The position numbers and the translations under genes are program-made. Below the pieces are notes generated by a model that was not told where the DNA came from, did not search any database, and was given only the letters and a program-made list of their open reading frames with translations. 64,000 nt of DNA from Desulfobulbaceae bacterium (GTDB taxonomy: Bacteria > Desulfobacterota > Desulfobulbia > Desulfobulbales > Desulfocapsaceae): positions 55,987-119,986 of the forward strand of contig JAHEER010000002.1 of NCBI GenBank assembly GCA_024640625.1, read 5' to 3'. Shown here piece after piece: positions 10,002 to 18,980 of the stretch (position 1 is the first letter of the stretch; each line of letters begins with the position of its first letter).

Positions 10002-11000
10002 TCAGGATATTGAGTCGATGATCGCATCGGTCATCTGGGAGGTTGAAGCCGCACCGCCGAGATCGTAGGTAACGGTTTGCCCCCGAGCGATAACGTGATG
10101 AACCGCCTTCACGACCTTATCGGCTGCTTCGCTCTCGCCAAGATGTCGAAGCATGAAAGCAGCTGAGAGAATCATCGCGGTGGGATTCACCTTGTCCTGA
10201 CCGGCATACTTCGGCGCACTCCCGTGAGCTGGCTCGAATACACTGATATCACTGCCAAAATTAGCTCCTGGGCAGAGGCCTACACTGCCTACCAGTCCTC
10301 CAGCGAGATCCGCAACGATGTCACCGTAAAGATTCGGCATCACCATGACATCGTAGTGTTGTGGTTTCCTGACCAGGTCCATGCATTGCGCATCCACGTT
10401 CATTTCCTCGAACTCTATCGCTGGGTACTCTTCGGCTATTTCACGAGCCACCCGGAGAAACATGCCATCCGTCAGTTTGAGGATGTTGGCCTTCAACACC
10501 ACAGTGACTTTACGCCGATTTTCCTTTTCGGCATACTCGAAGGCAAAGCGGATCACCCTCTGGCAGCCTTGCCTGGTGACGAATTTCAACGCCACCGCGG
10601 CATCGTGACCGACCATCTGTTCCTTGCCGACATAGACGTCTTCGGTGTTCTCCCGGACCACGACCAGGTCAACGTCGGTAAACGGACTGGCGGCTCCCTT
10701 GATAGTCCGAGCCAGCCTTAGGTTGGCAAACAGATCCAGCTTGATTCGCAAGGTAATATTCGGGCTTGGAAATCCAGCTCCGACGATATTGGTCATCGGT
10801 CCCTTCAGGGCCACCTTGTTTTTCTTGACCGAGGCGATGGCCTCTTCCGGGACCGGCACGCCGTAGTCGGGTACGGCACATTGACCGGCCATGACCTCTT
10901 CCCATTCTACCATTACACGGGTCGCATCCACGACGCGTCTGGCCGCGGTGACAATTTCCGGTCCAATGCCATCCCCCGGTATGATGCTGATACGATACAT
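10002..11000 (-). CDS. NAD-type isocitrate/isopropylmalate dehydrogenase family enzyme
   Basis: 332 residues beginning with the family signature ISIIPGDGIGPEIV. Further motifs are LRIKLDLFANLRLA, VVVRENTEDVYVG, PNLYGDIVADLAGGLVG with metal-binding aspartates, and the NAD-type EPAHGSAPKYAG. The enzyme oxidatively decarboxylates a 2-hydroxy-carboxylate (isocitrate, 3-isopropylmalate, homoisocitrate or tartrate). No leuC/leuD neighbours are present, so leucine synthesis is unlikely. An AGGAG box precedes the ATG. It sits between the NADP-IDH and an FAH-family gene, which suggests it acts on a tricarboxylate or tartrate-like compound brought in by the TTT system. Substrate is uncertain. Confidence 0.85.
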   Translation of the reverse strand: MYRISIIPGDGIGPEIVTAARRVVDATRVMVEWEEVMAGQCAVPDYGVPVPEEAIASVKKNKVALKGPMTNIVGAGFPSPNITLRIKLDLFANLRLARTIKGAASPFTDVDLVVVRENTEDVYVGKEQMVGHDAAVALKFVTRQGCQRVIRFAFEYAEKENRRKVTVVLKANILKLTDGMFLRVAREIAEEYPAIEFEEMNVDAQCMDLVRKPQHYDVMVMPNLYGDIVADLAGGLVGSVGLCPGANFGSDISVFEPAHGSAPKYAGQDKVNPTAMILSAAFMLRHLGESEAADKVVKAVHHVIARGQTVTYDLGGAASTSQMTDAIIDSIS

Positions 11001-11072
11001 GGTGCTGTTCTCCTGTAATCGTTATGCCGCGCGAGCAGGTCTGACACAAACCCACCCTTTCGACGCCGCTTA

Positions 11073-12017
11073 TCACTCCTGGGTGATAGGGTTTCTCAGG
11101 GTGCCGAGTTTTTCGATCTGGGTTTCCATGATGTCGCCTGGATTCATGTAAGTTGGCGGTGTGCGGTCCTTGGCCAGCCCGCCGGGAGTTCCCGTCGCCA
11201 CCACATCACCCGGCTCCAGGGAAAACACTTGAGAACAGAACGCCACCAGTTGGGGCACGTTGTAGACTAGTTGGCTGGTGTTTGATTTCTGCAGAACCTT
11301 ACCATTTACCCGCAGCTCGACCGCCAGGTTATGGGGATCAGGGAGCTCATCCGCGGTCAGCAGATAGGGCCCCATCGGTGCAAAGCGATCAAAGCTTTTA
11401 CCCCGCAGGTTCTGGCCATCGCGCTTGGTGAGATCGCTCGCACTCACGTCATTCATTGCCATGTAACCGGCGATATAATCGTAGGCCTCGGCCTCCGGGA
11501 CAAATTTGCACGGCCTACCGATCACGAACGCCAGTTCCGCCTCATAGCCCAGGGCCTGGGTCATTGCCGGGCGGGGGATGGGATCTTCATAAGAGGCGAC
11601 GGTATTGGCGAATTTTGCAAAAATGCGCGGCTCCGGATGGGGTTGCATGCCGAGCTCTTCCAGGAAGTCGTGATAGTTATGGGCCACGCATATGATTTTG
11701 GCCGGTTTGAGGACCGGTGCCAGCAGCCGTACTTCTGCACGCGCTCTGACAACCGGCGTCCGCCGCACAGTCAGCGCTTCCTTCTGCTGCTCGCCCAGCC
11801 ACTGCAGGCAGTCCCGAGCTGTGTGCCTCGACTCATCACCGCCTTCCAGGAACGCAATGGTTTCCGGCGGCACCAGTAATTCCGCCTTCGCTCTGGGCCG
11901 CGGGTCATTGAGGGAGGCCAGCATCGCCTCACAGGCCAGGTTGAGATCGATAACCTCTTCGTTGTCTAGGCACCCGAGTCTGGGGTCACCTTCGTCTTGG
12001 AACATTACCAGCTTCAT
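11073..12017 (-). CDS. Fumarylacetoacetate hydrolase (FAH) family protein
   Basis: 314 residues. The C-terminal two thirds carry the FAH fold with the metal-binding ExE motif (YEAELAFVIG), YIAGYMAMNDVSASD and the terminal GDVVATGTPGG. Members hydrolyse or decarboxylate acyl-pyruvates, isomerise ring-cleavage products, or decarboxylate oxaloacetate. An AGGAG box lies nine bases before the ATG. The gene is in the same direction as the isocitrate-dehydrogenase pair and the TTT transporter, so an oxo-acid step in the same catabolic route is likely. A second FAH-family gene at 21419 shows similar motifs but is clearly a separate paralogue. Confidence 0.87.
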   Translation of the reverse strand: MKLVMFQDEGDPRLGCLDNEEVIDLNLACEAMLASLNDPRPRAKAELLVPPETIAFLEGGDESRHTARDCLQWLGEQQKEALTVRRTPVVRARAEVRLLAPVLKPAKIICVAHNYHDFLEELGMQPHPEPRIFAKFANTVASYEDPIPRPAMTQALGYEAELAFVIGRPCKFVPEAEAYDYIAGYMAMNDVSASDLTKRDGQNLRGKSFDRFAPMGPYLLTADELPDPHNLAVELRVNGKVLQKSNTSQLVYNVPQLVAFCSQVFSLEPGDVVATGTPGGLAKDRTPPTYMNPGDIMETQIEKLGTLRNPITQE

Positions 12018-12203
12018 CTGTCATCTCCTGATTGATTTTGTCTCGTGGTGCAGTCTTTCTTTTTCGATGGATGCCGCGATGCCTGCCATGTCCTTTTTCC
12101 GTGGCCGGAAGTCACGGAAATTCTCCGCCCAATGCCGGGAATCGCCGTGCCAGGCACCAGAAGCCGGAGTGCGGGCACGCAATCCAACTGGTGATTGCGC
12201 GCT

Positions 12204-13166
12204 TTAGCCGGACAGTTTCTCGGTGAAAAGCTCTTCTATTGTTAACTCTCGTCTCGTAATTCCTTGTTCGTGGGCGTATCGAGCCAGTGCTTCAAGTGTC
12301 TTTCGGTTTGGCTCTAACCCGTAGGGCCAGAAATCCTCGCCGAACAGTTCATGCGTCTCGGCCATGTAGGCCGGCAGCAGCGGGAGCATCACCGCCAGAG
12401 CCTTGGTATCCGCCAAGGCATCGAGGACCCTTCGGCGTGCGCTCTGCAGCGCGTTGTAAAGGGTGCCGAGGAGCCATGGAGCGTTGCGGTATATATCCTT
12501 TCGCATGACGACGCAATGCATGATCGGGTGAATACCGGTGTGCCGGAAGTAATCGATCTCAGCGGATTTGTAATCAGCAAACATACGTTTGATCTGCGGC
12601 AGTCCTGCCGTGAAGCAGGCGGGTGCCTGGTGAATCAGGACGGCGTCAACTTCCCCCGCCTCAAGCATACCCGACATTGTCTGTCCGTCCTCCAGGTAAT
12701 TGATCCGTGTACCTGCCGGCATCTGCAGGGGGACGCGCGGACGTTTCGCGGCTACCCAGTCTACCGTGTGTAAATCAAAACCCTGGTCGCCCAGGATACC
12801 GACGATCCAGACCAGTGCGGTCATTCCCCACTCGCGTATGGCGATACGTTTCCCATTCAGATCCTTCGGCCTCTTGATTTCTGCAGCGGCGTGGTAATAA
12901 ACCATCGAATGACGAAACGCCCTGCTCGGGAAAACGGGCAGCGCCACAAAGGGATTCTCCGGCTGGTCGCATAAATAGAAATACGAACCCATGGACATTT
13001 CCGATACATCGAACTCCTGATCCTGGCACATCCGGGCGAAAATCTCCGAAGGAGGCAGATGTTCAACCTGCAGCTCGATGCCGTCTTCTCGCAGCAAATC
13101 AAGGTCCAGGGCCCGTATCCGATCGTAGTTTCCGAAAGCCGCGGAGAGGGTAATAGTTTTTTTCAT
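12204..13166 (-). CDS. Periplasmic-binding-fold protein, 4,5-dihydroxyphthalate decarboxylase-like
   Basis: 320 residues from the ATG at 13166; a TTG at 13199 would add 11 residues, but GGA seven bases before the ATG and the start MKKTITLSAAFGNYDR favour the shorter form. No signal peptide is seen. The sequence (LPPSEIFARMCQDQEFDVSEMS, LNGKRIAIREWGMTA) resembles the NMT1/THI5-like binding fold of 4,5-dihydroxyphthalate decarboxylase and related proteins, which adapted a solute-binding fold to catalysis. In this catabolic block it may decarboxylate or bind an imported polycarboxylate. Family moderately sure, reaction unknown. Confidence 0.75.
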   Translation of the reverse strand: MKKTITLSAAFGNYDRIRALDLDLLREDGIELQVEHLPPSEIFARMCQDQEFDVSEMSMGSYFYLCDQPENPFVALPVFPSRAFRHSMVYYHAAAEIKRPKDLNGKRIAIREWGMTALVWIVGILGDQGFDLHTVDWVAAKRPRVPLQMPAGTRINYLEDGQTMSGMLEAGEVDAVLIHQAPACFTAGLPQIKRMFADYKSAEIDYFRHTGIHPIMHCVVMRKDIYRNAPWLLGTLYNALQSARRRVLDALADTKALAVMLPLLPAYMAETHELFGEDFWPYGLEPNRKTLEALARYAHEQGITRRELTIEELFTEKLSG

Positions 13167-13263
13167 TGATTTATCCAATTGCAGGCTTTTGCGTGCCAAG
13201 GGACCGAATCAGAACACACCTTGACGATCACCTTCGCACCACGCCTATGTTTTTTTTTGACCT

Positions 13264-14556
13264 TCAACATACAAGCTCGAGAATATCCAAGCCGTTGACC
13301 CGATCCAGGAGGTAGATCAGTCCCCGTGCATCAACATCGACATCGTTGCTCATCGGGGCGGGAGCTCCCTGTGCGGGTTCAGGGATAAAGAAACCTCTTT
13401 CCTCCGGGAGAAATGGATCGGCGATATCGATGACCCGCAGGCCGCCGCTAAACCAGGCCGCATACACCAGGGTGGAATCCATGTGCTCCTGGAACTGGTG
13501 GGCACCGAACCTGCTGCCGGGTACCCGGCTCCAGGGTGAATCGGCCTCGCTCACATGATACGTGGAGAGCGGTTTCATGTTACCGATGTCGCCGACATCA
13601 AAGACCCACAAGAAGGCATGCGGCTGGCCTTTGTGATGGGCGTGTTGTTCATCGATGACGACGGCGAGGTGTCGCCCGGCTACCGGGAAGGGTACCCTGA
13701 GTACCGTATGGGTCGTGTCGGGTACGGGCGGGTGATAGTCATATGCCCCGATGGTTTCCGGCTTTTTGATATCGGTTATGTTCACAACCCGGAACCCTGC
13801 GCCACAGCACGCGGCCCACAATTGATCCTCGAACCGCATGGCATGGTGCAGTCTTACCGGGTGATTCACCCAGAGGGGGTCGTCACCCTCGGCGATCTCC
13901 TGGCCGGGAATCCACCAGCGGGAAACCTCTGCCGGTGTGCTGGGATTCCTGAGGTCGTAAATGACCAGGATGTTACCGTTGAATCCTTCCATTTCCGTGG
14001 AGAGGTAGAGGTAGGAGTCGTCAACATCGAAGCGGTGAGCGCCAAACCAACCGGTCTTTTGGTAGGCGATTTCCTGGGGCCTCGATCTATCGGAAATATC
14101 ATATACCTTGAATCCGCCTTCATTGTAGCCTCGCTGTTCCGCTTCCATGAGCAGGGCTATATCCTGCGGTTCAACTCCGAGCAGGGCGGCAATTTCGCGG
14201 TCGGCAGGTGGCCTGCCATGCTCACTCTGCAGCTTACTGCGAATTTCAGGTAGAAGTTTCGCCTTGCGGAAAAAGTGGCGCCGATGACGCTCATAGTTGA
14301 CGATCATATAGTCTCCGCCAAATACCCTTACTTTGTGGGTATGCGAGTCGTTGCCGGCAAGCTTGATGGTGGCTACCCGGCGAGGCTTCCTGGGGTCCGA
14401 TACATCAACTATCGATGTTCCGTGCGGTGGTGACATGTGACCGATATAGGCGTAGTTCCCCTGTACTTCGATCTGTCCGCCACCCGGAATGTCCAGGCGC
14501 GAGAGACGTGTTACATTTGACGATACGGGTCCGTTACTAGTGAGGTGATCGCTCAT
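13264..14556 (-). CDS. LVIVD-repeat (beta-propeller-like) protein
   Basis: 430 residues made of repeated units of the form VDVSDPRKPRRVATI, YDISDRSRPQEIAY, YDLRNPSTPAEVSRW and IDIADPFLPEERGFF, the LVIVD pattern that folds as propeller blades. A helical insertion (about residues 90-140, ending EAEQRGYNEGG) interrupts the repeats. There is no signal peptide or membrane helix. Genes of this kind are often found beside solute-binding-type transport or catabolic operons but have no established activity. It is encoded 77 bp upstream of... the next minus-strand gene towards the permease, in line with the same transcription unit. Confidence 0.75.
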   Translation of the reverse strand: MSDHLTSNGPVSSNVTRLSRLDIPGGGQIEVQGNYAYIGHMSPPHGTSIVDVSDPRKPRRVATIKLAGNDSHTHKVRVFGGDYMIVNYERHRRHFFRKAKLLPEIRSKLQSEHGRPPADREIAALLGVEPQDIALLMEAEQRGYNEGGFKVYDISDRSRPQEIAYQKTGWFGAHRFDVDDSYLYLSTEMEGFNGNILVIYDLRNPSTPAEVSRWWIPGQEIAEGDDPLWVNHPVRLHHAMRFEDQLWAACCGAGFRVVNITDIKKPETIGAYDYHPPVPDTTHTVLRVPFPVAGRHLAVVIDEQHAHHKGQPHAFLWVFDVGDIGNMKPLSTYHVSEADSPWSRVPGSRFGAHQFQEHMDSTLVYAAWFSGGLRVIDIADPFLPEERGFFIPEPAQGAPAPMSNDVDVDARGLIYLLDRVNGLDILELVC

Positions 14557-14633
14557 CTGATTCTCTTTACTTCATAAAATTAGGTTTATCAGTCATTCTT
14601 CCCAGGGTGCATGATCTCGCCCGTACTCCCTGC

Positions 14634-16154
14634 TTACAGCGATGCATGGTCCGCCTTGCGCTTTTTGTACCAGCCGATCAATGGCGGTGCGACCAGAGAT
14701 AGTACCAGAAACACCCACAAAATATTGCCGATCCTCGACGAGAAGAGGACCATCGGGTTCCCTTCGGCGATGCGCAGCGCCCGCATGAAATACTGTTCTA
14801 TATAAGGTCCCAGAATTACACCGATGAGAATGGCTGATACCTGGTAGCCGGTTTTGCGCGCAATATAGCCGATGACGCCAAAAACCAGGGCCAAACCCAT
14901 ATCGAACATATACATACGGGGCGCGAAGGCTCCGACCAGGGTAAACGAGATGATGGCCGGGGCGAGAAATTGAGTCGGAACCAGCGTCACTCGGGACATG
15001 TACCTGGCCAGAGGTAAGATGGTGCCGACCATGAACAAGTAGGTAACAACCATTGCCATCAACACTCCATAGGGGAACTCGGGCCGGTCGAGAAAAATCC
15101 TCGGTCCCAGGGTAATACCATGATACTGAATTACAATGAGCATAATCGCGGCCGTCGAACCACCTGGAACGCCCAGAGTCAGCAGCGGTATGAGGCTGCC
15201 TGAGGTAACCCCGTTGTTGGCGGACTCGGGTGCCAGAATACCTTCCGGGTGACCGGTTCCGTATTTCTCTGGGGTCTTGGAAAACAGACGGGACTGCTGG
15301 TAGGCCACGAACGCGGCAATCGGTGCTCCGGCTCCGGGGACCACTCCGACACCGAGACCAATAAAACTGGTCCAGACTATGTGCCACCACCGTTTGAAGG
15401 CCATGCGAACGCCTATGATTGTCTCTGCCCAGCGGGTCTGGGTCGCCATATGGACCTTGCCGACATCGGTCACGATCGACTTCACTTCTGTCATCAGCAG
15501 GGCTTCGGAAATGGCGAAGACCCCGATCAGTGCGGCCACGACAGGGACCCCGTCATACAGTTCAAGAAAACCGAAGGTCGCGCGGGGAGCGGAGTAAATG
15601 TGATCCGGACCGATAGCGCCCACCAGCAGGCCGAATACGCCGGCGATCAAACCTTTCAATGTATTGCCCGTGGACACGACCGCGATAAGCGTCAGACCGA
15701 ATAACATAACGACCACCATCTCGACGCTATGAAAGTAATATCCAACCCGGGAGAGGAGCGGCAGGGCAAAAATGGAAAAGATGGAAGCAATCAGGCCGCC
15801 CAAAGCCGAAGCCACAAAGCTCAGGGTCAAGGCACGCTGGGCCAGACCCTTCTGGCTCATCGGATAGCCATCGAACGGCGTTGCCGCGGCACCAGCAGTT
15901 CCTGGTATATTAACCAGAATGGCCGGTATTCCGGCTCCCATCCTCGCCGAACAGTAGAGTGCCACCATGAATGCCATCGCGGTTTCCACGTTGAGAACCA
16001 GCGTGAAGGGCAGCAGGATGATCAGGCTGTTGGCCGGTCCCAGTCCGGGGATTGCCCCTATGATAAGCCCGATCACGATGGCCGGGACGATCACGTACCA
16101 CTGGCTCAGCGATGCCGTAAAGAGGGATGATAAAAATTCAAACGTAAATTCCAT
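14634..16154 (-). CDS. tctA: Tripartite tricarboxylate transporter large permease TctA
   Basis: 506 residues, the normal family length, with about 11-12 membrane helices. The two family hallmarks are visible: the N-terminal loop GAIPGLGPANSLIILLPFTL and the mid-protein GVVPGAGAPIAAFVAYQQS. TctA is the ion-coupled translocation subunit that receives substrate from the periplasmic TctC. The start lies one base after the tctB stop, so the two permease genes are coupled. Substrate class is carboxylates (citrate, tartrate, aromatic carboxylates are known examples); the actual one cannot be read from sequence. Confidence 0.93.
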   Translation of the reverse strand: MEFTFEFLSSLFTASLSQWYVIVPAIVIGLIIGAIPGLGPANSLIILLPFTLVLNVETAMAFMVALYCSARMGAGIPAILVNIPGTAGAAATPFDGYPMSQKGLAQRALTLSFVASALGGLIASIFSIFALPLLSRVGYYFHSVEMVVVMLFGLTLIAVVSTGNTLKGLIAGVFGLLVGAIGPDHIYSAPRATFGFLELYDGVPVVAALIGVFAISEALLMTEVKSIVTDVGKVHMATQTRWAETIIGVRMAFKRWWHIVWTSFIGLGVGVVPGAGAPIAAFVAYQQSRLFSKTPEKYGTGHPEGILAPESANNGVTSGSLIPLLTLGVPGGSTAAIMLIVIQYHGITLGPRIFLDRPEFPYGVLMAMVVTYLFMVGTILPLARYMSRVTLVPTQFLAPAIISFTLVGAFAPRMYMFDMGLALVFGVIGYIARKTGYQVSAILIGVILGPYIEQYFMRALRIAEGNPMVLFSSRIGNILWVFLVLSLVAPPLIGWYKKRKADHASL

Positions 16155-16155
16155 A

Positions 16156-16665
16156 TCAGAAGAGCATTCCGAATAATTTTTCTACTGGTCCCGGCGGAAA
16201 TCTAGTGTCCAGCAGGGCGATAAAGAGATAGTAGCCGGTCAGGGACAGTGCCAGTGAAACCCCGATGAGCTTTACCGGCGAGCGTACGCCCAGCACGAAC
16301 ATCGCCAGAAATAAAAAAAGGCAGGTCGTGAGTGTGTAGCCGGCGTAAGGAATTACTAGAACGTAGAGAACCGCAAGACCGAACAACCCTATTCTGCTCG
16401 CCTGGGCTCGCCCCCAGGCGAACAACTCACCGAACCTCAAACTCGATTGATGGCGGGTTACTTCAATTCCAATTTTGATTAAGAAGATGAGGACCAGCAG
16501 GATCAAAACGGAGCCGATCAGCAGCCCGTTGATTTTGGCCTCCCAGGCGAGATCCTTAATGGTATAGAGATAGTAAATGGCGAACAGCAGCGAGAGGATC
16601 GGTAAAACAAGCTCATCGCCTCTTCGGTTGGCTCGCCCGTGTTGCGTTTCTGTATCCTTTTTCAT
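16156..16665 (-). CDS. tctB: Tripartite tricarboxylate transporter small permease TctB
   Basis: 169 residues with four hydrophobic helices (about residues 18-35, 45-65, 90-125 and 135-160), matching TctB in size and topology. The protein is poorly conserved by sequence; identity rests on length, topology and its place directly ahead of tctA and after tctC. It forms the membrane complex with TctA. A 180-bp gap with a strong hairpin separates it from tctC. Confidence 0.88.
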   Translation of the reverse strand: MKKDTETQHGRANRRGDELVLPILSLLFAIYYLYTIKDLAWEAKINGLLIGSVLILLVLIFLIKIGIEVTRHQSSLRFGELFAWGRAQASRIGLFGLAVLYVLVIPYAGYTLTTCLFLFLAMFVLGVRSPVKLIGVSLALSLTGYYLFIALLDTRFPPGPVEKLFGMLF

Positions 16666-16753
16666 GATACGTGCCTTTTCCTGCAGAGGGACCTCTGGAG
16701 TGTAAGCTGACTTCCTGTCCTTCTCGATTCAGGCCATTAAAAGATAGCGACAA

Positions 16754-16787
16754 GGTGAGACAGGACTAGATACGATCCTGTCTCACC
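16754..16787 (-). promoter_or_regulatory. Hairpin between tctC and tctB
   Basis: A perfect 12-bp inverted repeat (GGTGAGACAGGA / TCCTGTCTCACC) with a 10-base loop lies 60 bp after the tctC stop in the direction of transcription. There is no long T-run, only TCTTTT 20 bases on. A second perfect 14-bp palindrome (GCAGCTATAGCTGC) is at 16788-16801. Such hairpins after a binding-protein gene commonly protect its mRNA or act as partial terminators so that more TctC than permease is made. That role is inferred. Confidence 0.6.
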
Positions 16788-16846
16788 GCAGCTATAGCTG
16801 CCAAGGGCTGTTTCCAGGGGCCTTATCGGAGTTTTTCTGAGCCACT

Positions 16847-17863
16847 TTATGCAGTTAAGAGTGGTTCGTACTTCTTCGCTAATTCCATCATGTTGGCGGC
16901 ATACTCCATACACTCTGCTTCATCGGCATAGGAAATGAATTCCCACGGCCGGCCGGTTTTCTCGATGGCGACCTTGTAATCGGGGTCATCGAAGACCTTG
17001 CGCATGGTGCTCTTCAAGAGCTCGTACCTTTCCGGGTACTTCTCTATGGCTTCCGTATGCAGCGCGAAGGCCCGGGCCGACGGCAGATCGGGTATGTTTG
17101 TGCCGAAGACGTCGTTGACCGCCGGGGCATTGTCGGTACGATCCGGTATCGGGTTACTCGGAGCGAATACGCCGAGGACACGCGCCTGACCTTTGGTGGA
17201 AATCGGGTTGGCCATCGGCAGTGCACTGGCATCGACCTCCCCGGTAAGACAGGCTACAACGGTCGGATTACCTCCGCCGTAAGGAATCAGGTTGAACTTC
17301 GCGCCCGTCGCATCCGCCAGGGAAAGAGACCCGATGGAGGCGGGGTGCGGCAAGCGGCTGCATGACAGTGTGATCGTTCGCTTCTTGCCTTCTTCGACAA
17401 GCTCCTCGATGGTTTGGAAGGGGCTGTCTTTCCGTACCCAAATCACGCTCGGATCGACATCACACCGGTTAAAATAGACATAGTCCCCGGGAAATTTATA
17501 GTTGGGTTTTTGCAGGACGTACATGATGGTTTCCGGCCCCATATTGCCATATAGTAGGTTGTAGCAGTCCGGTTCTCTTTTTCCCAGGTACGTCTCGTAG
17601 CCAACCTGGCCACCAGCGCCCTTAAAAAATCCGGGTTCAAATTCGGTCTGCAAATATTTTTTCCAAACACTGATAAATGCCCTCAGATTGCGGTCAGCGC
17701 CTCCTCCCGCACCCGTAGGAACCACTATATCGATCGTGCGTTCCGGGAAATCTGCGGCGAACAGATTGTCAAAAGGGAATGTCGATACCGAGCCCAGGGC
17801 GATTGATGCTGCAGTACCTTTTAAAAATGTTCTCCGGGTGAACAAGGGATCTTTAGAGCTCAT
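16847..17863 (-). CDS. tctC: TTT-system periplasmic binding protein TctC, Tat-exported
   Basis: 338 residues. The N-terminus carries a twin-arginine signal (TRRTFLKGTAASIALGSVSTF) rather than the Sec signal usual for TctC, so the protein is probably folded before export. The mature part follows the family pattern (PERTIDIVVPTGAGGGADRNLRAF, then a GGNPTVVACLTGEVDA segment). It captures a carboxylate and hands it to TctAB. It is the first gene of the transporter operon and is followed by a hairpin that may raise its relative expression. Confidence 0.9.
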   Translation of the reverse strand: MSSKDPLFTRRTFLKGTAASIALGSVSTFPFDNLFAADFPERTIDIVVPTGAGGGADRNLRAFISVWKKYLQTEFEPGFFKGAGGQVGYETYLGKREPDCYNLLYGNMGPETIMYVLQKPNYKFPGDYVYFNRCDVDPSVIWVRKDSPFQTIEELVEEGKKRTITLSCSRLPHPASIGSLSLADATGAKFNLIPYGGGNPTVVACLTGEVDASALPMANPISTKGQARVLGVFAPSNPIPDRTDNAPAVNDVFGTNIPDLPSARAFALHTEAIEKYPERYELLKSTMRKVFDDPDYKVAIEKTGRPWEFISYADEAECMEYAANMMELAKKYEPLLTA

Positions 17864-18230
17864 TGGTTATACCTCCAATTAGTGATGTTTTACGTGTGAA
17901 TAAGCTGATGGTTTCGTTGCATCAGCGCTTCCGATCATGCGGTCGTGCTCGGTTCCTCCTCCTTTTGGTTGAAATACTATGCCTGGTAAACTATAGGAAG
18001 AAACAGCGCCTCCTCCCCACACCAGGCACGTTACCGGCCCGCTGCATTGATGAATTATGGTGGCTGGACGCCGGCCAGGGAATCGCCTGGCATGCACCGA
18101 ATCTGGACGGTGAGGAATTAGCGGTTTTGCCAGAAGAGCTCGAAACCGGGTCGGGCACCTTGGCCAACGCAGGGCTCGGTCGAGCTGCCCGCAAAATGTT
18201 TATGCATTTTCTTATTTTATGCTCTCAAGC
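17864..18230. other. Intergenic stretch between tctC and the GntR gene
   Basis: 367 bp upstream of tctC and downstream of the regulator gene. The plus strand has an open frame across part of it, with residues such as DELWWLDAGQGIAWH, but it has no start signal, runs on antisense to the regulator and matches no family I know. The tctC promoter presumably lies here; I could not pick a convincing -35/-10 pair. Confidence 0.4.
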
Positions 18231-18923
18231 TCAGCTTTTATCGGGTGTGTGCCGTTCGCTCGCTTTGCTCGAATCTGCCCCCGCTTTCTTCAGTATCTTT
18301 TCCAGCGCCCGTTTTGTCCTGGTCTTTTGCTGCCTGACCAGTTTTCCAGCTCTATCGGCATCCCGTGCCTCCAGAGCCTCTACTATGATTTTGTGCTCAT
18401 CCCACGATGGCACCGCCCGTTCAGGCACATAGGCAAATACGCATTGCATCAATTCAAAACGCTCCCACAGATCAACGATTGTCTTGTACAGGAATGGATA
18501 CGGAGCGGTCTTGTAAATCTTTAGGTGAAACGATTTGTTCAACGCTCCCAGGACGCCGGTTTCGCCCAGCTCGATGGCACGTTCCGCCTGATTGACCAAA
18601 TCTTTGAGTTCGGAAATATCCGATTCTTTCATATGAGGCGCTGACAGCTTCGTGGCCAGGGCTTCGAGTTCGATTCGCATCAGATAGATTTCGAGAAATT
18701 CTTCACGGGCAACGGCATTGACAACAGCGCCGACGTGCGGGGTGAATTTGACAAGCCCTTCACTCTCCAGCTTCTTGATCGCCTCTCGGACAGGTATCCC
18801 GCTGACGCCGAACTCCCTGGCTATTTCCGATATGACAATTTTTTGCCCCGGCTTGAGCTTCCTGCCGATGATCCTTTTGCGAAGTGCGCGGCGTACCGCT
18901 TCTGATTTGGTCGTGAATTCCAT
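18231..18923 (-). CDS. GntR-family regulator, FCD (FadR C-terminal-like) type
   Basis: 230 residues. The winged HTH spans about residues 5-70 (SEIAREFGVSGIPVREAIKKLESEGLV), followed by an all-helical FCD ligand domain with its metal/ligand-binding histidines in NKSFHLKIY and DEHKIIVEAL. FCD regulators sense carboxylates and usually repress the adjacent catabolic operon. It lies upstream of and in line with tctCBA, so control of that block is the natural reading. An 18-bp perfect palindrome 40 bp before its start suggests autoregulation. Confidence 0.9.
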   Translation of the reverse strand: MEFTTKSEAVRRALRKRIIGRKLKPGQKIVISEIAREFGVSGIPVREAIKKLESEGLVKFTPHVGAVVNAVAREEFLEIYLMRIELEALATKLSAPHMKESDISELKDLVNQAERAIELGETGVLGALNKSFHLKIYKTAPYPFLYKTIVDLWERFELMQCVFAYVPERAVPSWDEHKIIVEALEARDADRAGKLVRQQKTRTKRALEKILKKAGADSSKASERHTPDKS

Positions 18924-18962
18924 CGTGGATCCTGATTGAACAAGGTGTCATGTAGGGGAAAA

Positions 18963-18980
18963 TATATCATATATGATATA
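18963..18980. promoter_or_regulatory. 18-bp perfect palindrome, probable GntR operator
   Basis: TATATCATATATGATATA is perfectly self-complementary and lies 40 bp upstream of the FCD-GntR start codon. Its AT-rich symmetric form, with half-site ATATCA/TGATAT, is like operators of several GntR/FCD regulators. Operator identity is inferred from symmetry and position only. Confidence 0.55.

Noticed and set aside
12204..13199. A simple ABC-transporter binding protein starting at the TTG 13199.
   Set aside because: No signal peptide in either form and no ABC permease or ATPase nearby; a better ATG with a ribosome-binding site is at 13166.
17863..18432. A 189-codon plus-strand ORF across the tctC/GntR gap.
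   Set aside because: It runs antisense into the regulator gene, has no start signal and matches no family; most likely chance.
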